Shown here piece after piece: positions 48,467 through 60,400 of a stretch of 64,000 nt of DNA. Below the pieces are notes generated by a model, which did no database searches, had not been told where the DNA came from, and saw nothing but the letters and a program-made list of their open reading frames with translations. The stretch's first letter is position 1. Each line of letters begins with the position of its first letter. The position numbers and the translations under genes were made by a program. The DNA lies in NCBI GenBank assembly GCA_035048485.1, contig CM068586.1, forward strand, positions 45,730,287-45,794,286, written 5' to 3'. This stretch comes from Pteria penguin. Taxonomy: Eukaryota; Mollusca; Bivalvia; Pterioida; Pteriidae.

Positions 48467-51400
48467 CTGTTGAAAGAGAGGGAAAAATATGAATATTTTG
48501 AGTGACACAATTATTTCATTAAGGAATATAAAGATGAGCAGCATGTAGAATTATGGATCATCATGGAAGATAACAGTACTACTAGTATCATCTAATACCC
48601 ACTGGTTCATCTTTCTCATTTTCTATTATTATTTGTGTTAAAATGTAAATATTGATGTTTGTTTTGTGTTTGTACTAGTGAAAGACCTCTATACTCCCAC
48701 TTCTCTTTCCTCTGGTTTATTACTCGGATAACTTTTCAGACATCTCCTACATAATGGCTTCCATGTCGAGGCATACCATCTGAATGCTTCGGATTCCTTA
48801 CACTACCTGGTATGTATCTACATGCTCAATAATCCCCCCTTCCCAGGTAGTGAACCACTTTGCTGCTGATGTCACAAAACAATACAGTACAATAGAAGTT
48901 TTGCAGAATCTTTTATAGATAATTATCATCTGAATAATATGTCCTCAATTATGACTGCTTGTATTTATATCACAGGGAAGATAACTCTTTTTTAAGCATC
49001 AGAACTCCTGATATTGCAGTCATCTATTATGCTAAGAAAATGAATAAATAAGGTGAAGATAGGAGTTTAAGGTATTACATGTACAACAGAGATTATTTGC
49101 TGTATTCAATACATATATGAGTAAGATAATACTTATAAAATAAAAGCAAACAACTTGTACATGGCAAAATGTAGGAGTGTAAATAAATAAATTTAATGTA
49201 AAACACAAAAGTAACTGGTGTCACATGACTATGGTACTAACAACAATATACCACCATGGACATTCACGGACCCCTGAAATTCAAAGGTGAGACCAGGTGC
49301 CAGGGATTACCATTTGATGTTAATCACAAGAGTTATCTCCCCAATTAATTTTTTAGTAGTGACCTGTGCATGTTAATACCCTAAATTATACGGAACAGTT
49401 TGATGGATTTTGTACAAAATCTTTCAAACTTTCACTTCTTTATTTCTAAACATTGATATATATACTTTACCTATAGGATTCAGTATCAGATTAATAGTTA
49501 GGTCATAATTATCTATTTTGGGGTCGGTTTTTTAAGACTCAAAAATTTTTTTTAATTATGCTCTTTGTTGATGTGTCAACTGAGTCTACTTTCAATTTGG
49601 ATGATCTAAAGGTCAAACATTTAACCTAAATACAATCTCATAATATAATATATCAGAGAATAGTTTGTATTGTATCTATCTACCTTATTTCATCAATGCC
49701 TTTGTCCCATAGAGCCTGGAATACAAGCACAAGATTGAGGACCCCCATCACAGCATCTTTCAGGAACGCTACTTTCCTGTGAAATAGACACCTCTCATAT
49801 ATTGTGTTGACATATTTATTGTGGATTGCTATCATCTGATCCAGATCTTGTGCTTGTGCTATTTCCTCCTTAAACTCCAAGCCAGTGCTGTGTAAAATCT
49901 GTAGAACAAGTCAATATTAGTAACACTATGTATATAGGTCGTTACTTGTTATAAATGTCAATATCAGTACCACAAAGTACGTAAGTCAATAACTGTTATA
50001 AAGGTCAATATCAGTTGCACTATTTACACTGGTCAATAACTGTTGTACTAATGTTTAAACTTTTTAACCAGTGATACTATGAAAACAGGTCAATAAGTGT
50101 GATACTTATGATTTGTAACATATTTCAGTATCTGTAACACTACTTCAAACAAGCTGTGTTTGTGAAACACTAAGACCCCTGTGGCATCAAAGTTAGAAAG
50201 TTATTTTTAGTGAGAAGGTTATTGTCAAGGTCAAAAGGCTATCGACCTTGGTGTCATTTGAAAGAACTTCATTAGTTGAGTACATATGTCAAATATGAAG
50301 TCCCTCACGGTTCAAAAGTTATAGCCCCAAGTCCAAAAAGTTATTTTTAGTGTGAAGGTCATTGTAAAAGTCAAAAGGATATCGACCTTGGCGATATTTG
50401 AAAAGGCTTCATTAGCTGAGTACACATGTCAAATGTCACAGTTCAAAAGTTATAGCCAAGGATGAAGTTGACAACAGACAGACAAACAGTACAAAATATG
50501 CTCCCGATCTATCGATCGGGGCATGAAAAAGGTCAATAACTGTAATGCATAATAATACAGTATACATAAATGTTTCGAAAGAAATCAATGCTAAAAACAT
50601 CAAAAAATCACTTCTTTCATTTTGTAATTTTACAAATTTAAAAATACACCAAAAACTATGGTTACTTTTGATTTTCATCTGCAGAGTATACACAAGTATA
50701 ATATGTTTGCCTGTGTGAGCGATATTATAACCTATGCACCTAGTGACCTACCCTAGTCATGACATAATTATGAAGACTATTGACAAAATAGATCAGCCTC
50801 ATTCTGAGAATTTGCATTCTGTGAATCCGCCCGTCACGTGGCATGTCGTCATCTAGATGTAGGGAAAACTCGTTGGCTGACAGACTGTGTAAGATATTCT
50901 CCTTTGTCAAATCTGGGAAAAAAGTTACAGGGTTAAGCAAGCATTTGCATACATTCATAAAATGTTCCGCCAGTATGATCTCGTCTTCAATGGCAATCGG
51001 TGTTTAGCGATGTTCGAAGGAAACTAGAAGGGACCTGACTTTCGCAGATATCATCGTCCTTACACTTGCATCTATACTTGAAGAGACTGAGATTGGACTT
51101 GATAGTGATGAAAAGCTACCATGAATTTCAGTGCAGCGATCTCCGGTGTCAATTAAGCGAATAGGTGTTGATCATTCGAGTATCAACATACTGACTTTGA
51201 GGACAAAATAAATCACAAGCAGAAACCAGCAAGCAATATATCGAACCTTAATTATTATGGAATTTTTGTTAATTTTATTTGTTTCGTGAAGATAATTGCA
51301 CGTATATCGTGACGGCATCTGTCTGGTGCAGTGCATACATATTTGGACCAACGCCATGGACCACTAGAGCCAAAGATCCTGTATGTGCCAAGTTTACCTG

Positions 51401-54400
51401 AACACGGGTTCTGGGTTTTACTTTTTAATTCGGAAGACATGACATCGACGATGCGGCGTTGGAATTCGAACCCTAGACTTTTGAGCAAGAACCAATTACA
51501 CGACCGACTGGACTACATCAACACCACACGGTATTCTGTAAAACGTAACATGGAACTGAATTAGAAGCAGACCGTTATGATATACAAAATGTATTGGTTG
51601 AACTGGTGTTCTGCAAATTGCAAAATTATTGACGCAGACTTTTCTTTTTCACTCTTTCAAGAGTCATTAAAATCCATCTTTGTGAAAAAATTCACAAGTT
51701 GCGGACATACAAAGGACAAGAGGGTAGACCGAAATCAAGGCTATTTCTACCAACTAAAGATTGAACATTTCTTATGGTACAATTACACCCAAGGCAGTGA
51801 AATCGCACAGCAACATATATGCTCGACTGTGATTCAAGATTAAGGCACATCCTTGCGTCAAGAACAACGCCAGCGTGAAGCAGACCCACGTTACAGCTAC
51901 ATATTTTAACAAACAAGACACTATTTTTGATATTTTCACACTGACCTTGCAGTTATGGCTTTGGGACAAAGTTGTCACACGCCTCTGTGTCATGAGTAAT
52001 AAAAGTCTACATGACGTATAGAAGTTGTATGTATGTGAGAAAGTACTTTGTTAACTTTTTAACCGGCTCACTGACCTAGACATTCGAGGCATCACTCTGG
52101 GTCAAGACCATAACACACCCTTGCATCATGGGTATTAATTGTGTGAAGTGTCGATCAGATCATTAGTATACTACAGCTGTATTTTTACGACAAAATAGAT
52201 TTTAAAATTAATTAACGGAACAGAGGCCAAGGTGATTACTGTAAACACCAAAACTTCGTTTGAGGTGGTATAGATATAAAAAAAATCACGTAAAATCCAG
52301 CAGATGAATATAAAAGTTAAAGAAAAAAACACTATGAAAGAGAAACAACCGCGTCAAAAACGAACCAGACTACTTCGTTTATAATCTCATTTGGTCGGTA
52401 GTTGTAGATTTATATTCAACAATGGTATTTACACCAAAACGAAAAATGACCACACATCCATCTCCCATTTCTAAACCATTTATGTTACGTGTTACGAGAA
52501 ACTTCGGTTATTCAAGCAGAACAACCTGTACCCGAAACGGATCGATACTTATTGAACGAGGCACATACACTATATTGACAGATTCCAGAATGTTTAAATC
52601 TCTTGTACAACTTGGAAGAACATGTACAATTAGGAGTATTTAAAGCCCTGTCGTCTGACGTTCGCAAATATGATCAAGTCTGAACTTATTCAACAGATAA
52701 GATGTGTATGTGGAAATCGACTAAAACAATGAAAAGGTACGTATGTACATCCAAGTGTAGTATTTCTTTATTAGATAAAGTTTGTTATCCCAACATTAAG
52801 ATTATTTCACCTTTATGTCGAGACTAGCTGTGGAGTAAATCAAAGTACCCGGGGTACATCTCCGACCTTCACAGTTCACAGGTATATATGTACACTGACC
52901 TTCCTAATTGTCACAATCAACATTTATACTCCGAACAAAGCGGAGATATTACAGTTAATTACAAATGAGCACTTTAGACTACTTTGCCATTGATGCCATA
53001 CTCAATGCGTAATTTCTCAGTCACTGTGGCGACACAATGCATTTATCCAAGGTATTGATAGTACAAGGGATTTTCAATACCACCGAAGTCTTTAATGCGC
53101 GCATACCATGCAAGAATCAAGCAGGGGGGAAGGGGGCCTATTTTCCATTTTTCTCATATAATTTATTGAAATCAAAGGCTGGAACTATCCCCTTCCCCTG
53201 CAAAATTTCTGGATCCACTCATTCCTACATGTATTTATTACATGTACAAGGTCGTTTGTTTGCTATTGTTTTGTGCCACACCAGGACTATTACTAGACGG
53301 GCTCGCGGCGGGTGTGACTGGCCAGCAGAGGGCTCCCAGCGGATGTGACTGGTCAGCAGAGGATACCTGTTCCTCTATGACACCTAATCCCACCTCTGCA
53401 TCTCTAGAAGTCATCCTCGATATCTGGTATACTAAAAGTGCGGTATTGTGCATAATCCGGTATCTTATACATGCATTTACTTCTCGAAGAAACCAGAATA
53501 CAAGAGGACAACCTTGATAGGTACTCGAACAGATCTTCCTATTTGCTGACCTGGATTCAAACCCAGGCTTGAGGGGTAGGATGCTATATAGCGAGTTCCA
53601 GCGTAGCGTATATCCACTCAGCCATCAAGACCAGCCTTTATGGATAACTTTAATTTATACAGTTCTGTTAAGATTAGAATTCCAACGTAATATCCAATAC
53701 ATCACGAAAGGGGTTGCTAAGGTAGTCTAAAATTTTAAGTATGCATTTCAAGAAATTCAAAGTATTATTGTGTCATCATAGCTTTATATTCATGTATAAA
53801 GGATTTCTGACTCCGTCCGACATACAGGACAGAAAATTCCATGTTAATATCATCGATTAGCAATATTCTTAAATTAGAAATGACGACGTTAGTACGAACA
53901 GAACTTTAAATATAGCATCTTGAATAAGTTGAATATAACATTAAATTCATAAACTTTTAACAATACAGTGATGATGCGACACTAGTTGTACGAGATGCCA
54001 AATTTGGAAAAGAAAGATGTGTGTGTGTGAAATACTTATGCCACGAAGAATCAGGAATATCCAAAAAATAATTTTGAGAAGTCTAGTCTCTGGGTATACC
54101 ACTTAATACAAATGAACAGACAGAACAAAAAATACATCCCGATTCTAAAATTCGGGAAGAGGGTATCAATATGCATATTGATTTATAAAGGAATTGCACG
54201 TCTAAAATGCTGGTTCTTCAGTCTGGAACAACATAGAATCATAATGGTAAACTTTTATCTATAAGATTTTATTATTTCGTTTTCAGATATAGTAACAGTC
54301 TGAGGTAATCGAGCCATTTGTATTATCTTGATCCCGAATTATACCTCTACAAAGTACGACAATACACTGATAATTCGATGCCATAGCCTTCGTACTTACT

Positions 54401-57400
54401 TCACCATGCATAAGAAGGCCATAAGGAAGTCATCCAGCAAGGACTTAGGCTCAATCCTCACCACACAGCAGATCAAACTCAGTTCATACTTAGGCTCCCT
54501 AGAATCTACCTCGGTCGGTCAGGAGATACCAAGTTCCTCTCGAGCGGCCGAGACTCTTGGCTCATGTAAAATACATAGCGGTCAAAAGTACGAGCAGTGT
54601 TGTGAGAAATGCATTTTACCCGTCTGCGCCAAATGCAAGAAAGAGTTACATAAAACGCATACCTGTGTGGATATTCCCGTGTTTATTGATTCTCTGAAAG
54701 AAACTCTGTCTTTAGAAATGAATGAACTCAACTTCAGTGTAATACCATGCTTCGTAGAGTCTATAAATGACGAACAAAATTTACCGTCACATTTCAAACA
54801 CAACATGGATCGTACAAGGAATAAAATCCTAGACCAACACGTGAAAATAGCATCCGAAAATGATAGAATCTTAAATGAAAACTTGCGAACTCTTGATGAA
54901 ATAGAACGCAGATCTGATTCCCAGTTAAAGGAGGACAAGAGCATAGAAACAAAGTTGTCAAAGCTGATTACAATCGGTGAATCTTACGCAGAGCAACTAG
55001 CGTCTGTTGATTTTAAAGGTTTTCTTATATTCATGCGTGAAAGACATAAAATAGAAGATCTTATGATCATTCCTGAAGCTAAAACACCAAATCCTCCCTC
55101 ATTTGTACCAGGAAAAATCGACCGAGAGAACCTCGGTCGTCAATTTGGTACTTTACATCTGAACGAAGACCGATCGGAACAACAAAGAAGACTAGCCCAG
55201 AAATGTATTTTGGCAGAGCCGTACCTACTGCATACCATTGAAGCAGATATTCATGGAAGCTTGTTTGGTCTGAACTGCACGGGGAAAAACCGAGCTTGGA
55301 TAAGAGGGGACGATTCCGTGGTCAAACTTATCGACATGGATGGGAAAGTGTGGGAGAAAATTGACACGGGAGACGGTGAAAATGAACCAAACGATCTGGC
55401 CCTGACAATTAAAGGGGAAACAGTGATCAACAGTTGGATAAGCAACAGAGTAGAAAGGATATCGGAGGAGAACCACCCGATTATAATGTTGGACACAGGG
55501 GATTGGATTCCGCGAGGGCTTTGTTTTGCAGAGGATAACACATTCTACGTTACACTTCAGAGGGGATGGGAGGCCAAAGTACAATGGTATAAAGGCATAG
55601 GAGAGGCAGAGGAAGATTTTCAATACGATGAAAATGGCCGTCAGTTCTTTCGGTTTCCTTGGCAGATTGCCATAAATAAAATTAACGGAAATATCTGCGT
55701 ATCTGATACGGGCAAAAACATGGTCATTGTTCTAGAAAAAAGTGGAAAACTTCGCTTCTTTTATGACGGGCCTTTCGTGGATTTCCATCCCCGAGATTTG
55801 TGTACAGATCACTTGGGCCATATCTTAGTGACCGATCTGGACAACAACTGCATCCATATACTCGACCAGACTGGTCAGTTTCTCTCTAACCTCACCACCA
55901 AAGCAGACAATCTAGTGTTACCGTTTACGATAAGTGTAGACTCAGAAAAAAATCTATGGATTGGAGAAAGAGACACAAAGAAGATCAAAATTGTCAAGTA
56001 TATGATATAGGCTGTAAAAATTTTCTTAGTTAACTTTAAAATCAACACATTTTTGAAAATTATCTGTTAGTGTTTTCATTTTAGTTTCTTCCATCACTAA
56101 ACGCTGGCCACCAAAACGTGGGTAAAACAAGCATAATGAGAGTATTGATGAGGCAATACATGTCCCCTACGGTCCCCAACGATGTTATAATGCATAAATT
56201 TATAGGAGGTTGATACTGTAAACAGCTTTCTTGGGATATATAATGCATATGTGAGTCATACTATAACTGATGTAAAACATTTTCCCACTACCTGTAAATA
56301 CTAATAGTATACAACCTGTAGCTTTGTAATAAATATACACAGCATGAAGAGAAAGCAAGAAGGAACAGAAAAATAAGATGCTATACAACATGAACCTTAT
56401 TGAAAATTGACCTGCTTTTTTTGTGATTTTAATTGTAGAAACGGTTGGAAGGGAAAAACAGAACATTCTGCAGAATTTTAAAAATCTTAATTATCTTCAT
56501 TATTTATACAACAGAAAACTCAATTTCAATCCAAATTCTGGAGAACAGAAACAAAATTTAAGTACGAAAAATCCTCATCTCCTCATCTTCATCAAAATCT
56601 GTTTACCTATGAGGTTTCATGTTAATACCTCTTACATTTTTTTTATTATGCTCCGGCCAAAATTTAAGTATGAATTAAACAAAGGGCTATAACTCCTAAA
56701 TTATGGAAAAGAGATTTATGGTTCTTGTGCACTGCCCTTCTCCTCATCAAGATCTATTTGATATGAAATGGTTTTAATACCTAATGGTACTTTGTTTCCT
56801 CCATGACTAACCACCTGCCACCACCACAAAGGTAAAAACATTCCTTGTGTTACTAAGCAGCACAGTCGATCAAAGTGTGAAAGTCTACCCATGTACTTAC
56901 TAAATATCATGGTTACCCCCTCCAATACACTCAATCATATCAGTGAAATAATCCTAATTGGCTAAAGACTGGTGGTACCTAAAAATGGTTGGTAGTTACT
57001 GGTTCCCTGGATACTTTAGCTACCCTTTCCCTAAAGACTAACTACCATATCGTTGAAATAATCCTAGTTAACCATTATACATGTAACTACCAAAAATTGG
57101 TGGTACCTACGAAAGGTTGGTGGTTACCCTGGATACTTCGGCTACCCAACCCCGAAACACTGGCTGCATATAATCCTGAGGTTCAACAATAGGAAAGTAA
57201 CAAATTCATTCTTTATATATGCCATAAGTAACACGTAAATGCCTGTATATGGTTACTACATGTACATGTAATCCAGAGATAATTTAAGTCCTTTCTTCAG
57301 ATCACTGCAAAAACTTTTTTCCATTGTTCATAAGTATGTTTGGTAATGCAAACAGGGTAGTTGTCAGAACATATCTTACATCTAATTCAATATTAGATTT

Positions 57401-60400
57401 ACATATAATTAAATCTGATGTGTACATACAAATAAACAAAAACAAATTTAATCTAATGCAACAGCATCATCCAGTTATGACATCCTGCCATGTGAATATT
57501 AAAAAGAAATTTTGAATTAAATGGAAACATAAAATATGTATGCTGTACTAACAACAAACCCGGTGTCACAGTCACCTTATGCTCCCATACACAAAGGCTT
57601 TAGTATGCACAGTCTATACCATATAGATAGGACTCTGTTTCTCATACTGCATATGCTCATTCGTCTTCATTTTAATCAAAGTTGCATACACAGGAGGGCA
57701 AGGTAAAAATGTTTCCCATTCATCATGTTTACATTAATGCTAAAATGGACAGACACCATAAAACTGCAGGCATATACTCATATATATAAAAGCACAAGGA
57801 GGAGATATAACAACAATGTTCACTATTCAAAATTGTCGATCAAACGTGGGTCAATGCAAGTTGCTAAAGAATAACAGAGGTCAAATATAGAAGCACAAGA
57901 AAGCAACAATCAACACTAAAATAAAAAAAAAATGGTCAAATTTTCGAGGCAATCTGCCCCTTCCTCAGGACTAAACAATTAAAAAAACTACATAAATAGA
58001 AATATGAAAAAAGAAAGCTATAAACAAAGCACTAGTCTAATTATACCATAATATAATCATATAATTAGACTAGTGCTTTGTATAGCTTTCTTTTTTCATA
58101 TTTCTATTTATGTAAAAATATTAAATACACCAAATTTTGTCAAAATGCATGAAACTGTTCATAAGAAAATTTTTCTTTTAATTCAACTATATGGCTATAA
58201 AAGACAAAATATCACATAACATAGATGAAAACTTAACTATCCATCATAGCTGGTAATGTGCTGATGATCAAAATCATAGAAGACAGTTCATCTGTTTGGG
58301 TAAACAATTTCATTTTATGGATTATGAAATTTTATAATGGATTGTTGCTGTCAAAATAGGAAGTTTGAATGTGGTTTAAGATTAAGCTGTTTTAATGCTT
58401 AAATTGCAACATAGCGGGAGATGAAAAAGAAAGTTAAAAAAGATGAATCTGCCAACAGTATTGATGACAATGTTTGATCTGTATATAAAAATCATGAATC
58501 TTATTGTTTAAGAACCTATAAAGACTGCTGACAAAGAACTCTTCTTTCCACATTACAAACTAATTCCATACTAAATAATCCATCAATTTACTCTTCTGAT
58601 TACAAACTGATAGTGATTGAAAACCAACTCCCCATCACTTATCATTAACTTACCAAAGGACCTCAACTCGTCCAGGCAGTATTTAGCCCGCTTGACCTGG
58701 AGAAGGAATGTAAAAATTTGGTTGTAGATTTCCTGACATCTTGAGCTTATAACTACATCTACTGGCCAAGGAACCTGGCAACAAAACACAGAATATGCAA
58801 GTATCAGAAAGTTGTGCAAATCTCCATTATCACACAAAATCACAAAAAATACACCTAGAATAGTAAGGTGTTTGATTCTGGAGTCTAGTTTTCTGGCATA
58901 AAAATGTAGCACACAAGTATTTCATTTCTACATTTTAAATTTCCCATGAGAAGTGTTCAGGAAAGCTAGAAAATGGTAAAAACCATTAAGAAATAAAAAA
59001 AAAAAAAAAAGAGCTGTGTTTGTGTAACACTAATGCCCCTGGCGGCACCAAAGTCAAATAAGTTATTTTTAGCATGAAGGTCATTGTCAAGGTCAAAAGG
59101 TTATTGACCTTGGTGTAATTTGAGAGGGCTTCATAAGTTGAGTGCACATGTCAAATATGAAGTGTCAATCCCTTAGATTCAAAAGTTATAGGCAAGGTTA
59201 AAGTTGACAACAGACAGAAAATCAGACAGGACAAAACAATATGCTTCCGAACTTTCGATCCAGGGGCATAAAAAAGTCAGAAACAAGCTCTGTTTGTGAA
59301 ACACTAATGCCCCCGTCTGCACCAAAGTCAAGAAAGTTACTTTTAGCGTGAAGGTTATTGTCAAGGTCAAAAGGTCATTGACCTTGGTGTCATTTGAAAG
59401 GGTTTCATTAATTGAGTACATATGTGAAGTATGAGGTCTCTATCTTCCTCATGGTTATAGCCAAGTTTAAAGTTGACAACAGACAGACAAACAAACAAAC
59501 AGACAGGACAAAAACAAAATGTCCCCGACCTATTGATCCAGGGGCATAAAAATACAAGCTTACAGTCAGTGTTGCATGCAACACTCGTCACCTGCCACAA
59601 CCTGTACCTAAGAAGTGACTAATACCCTATTAGCAACAGGTAACCTTTTGCATGATTTAATACGAAATAACATTGAATTCTGTGAAGTTTATATGAAGTT
59701 CCAGTGAAACTGACAGCAAAAATATAGCCTTGTTTTATTCACATCTGGCATCAGTATCTATAGTCATCATCTGGAAACTGAAACAGTGATGAATCAGTGA
59801 CAAGTCTACAACTGAACTATGCTGATGTCTATTTTTAGTAACTGTGATCCTTAAAGTTGACCTTTTCACCCCTAATTCTTACCCATCCTAGACCTATACA
59901 TAAGCTGGCATTGTATGAAATTTATAAAACATCAATTATTCTTAACTCAAGTTGTTATCTGGCAACCAAAATACAGTGAGAAATGTCTATTTCTAGTAAC
60001 AGTGGTCCTTAAAATTGACCTTTTGACCCCAAAATCAATCCAACTCTAGACCTTTACATGAGCTAGCCTTACATGAAGTTTGAAAGAAATCATTCATTCC
60101 TAACTCAAGTTAACATCTGGAAGCCAAAATACAATGATCAATATCTATTTTTAGTAACAGTGATCCTTAGAGTAGACTTTTTGACCCCAAAATTAATCCC
60201 ACATTAGATCTTTATACATCATGTTTAAGTTAACGTTGTAAGAATATTGAATCAAATTGTTTATTCCTCACTGAAGTTATTGTCTAGAAACCATCCAGAC
60301 AGATAGACAGATGTGGCAACAACAATACTATAGTCCCTTCCAGTTACATAAACTAGCCTTATATGAAGTTTAAAAGAAATCAATCATTCCTAACTCAAGT

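Larger units (their letters stand above)
50913..58653. other. 7.7-kb TUBGCP5 intron hosting another gene
   Basis: Bounded by a GTAAGT donor (minus strand, after 58654) and a CCCAG acceptor (before 50912). Contents: a SINE remnant (51285-51515), a decayed E1-type core unit (52080-52165), R2 and tRNA-like fragments near 53.3-53.6 kb, the plus-strand B-box gene (54406-56010), short duplications (56.6-57.2 kb) and a hairpin with a Penelope-like motif (57.9-58.1 kb). Confidence 0.8.

Noticed and set aside
54328..54405. 26 extra N-terminal codons of the B-box gene
   Set aside because: No ATG in that stretch of the frame; it would need a TTG start. The first ATG is at 54406.
54582..55623. Minus-strand frames of 96-132 codons
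   Set aside because: Antisense shadows of the B-box gene.
57941..57975. Functional hammerhead ribozyme
   Set aside because: Only the CTGAGGA, stem II and GAAA parts are visible; no stem III with a cleavage site or stem I partner could be paired by eye.
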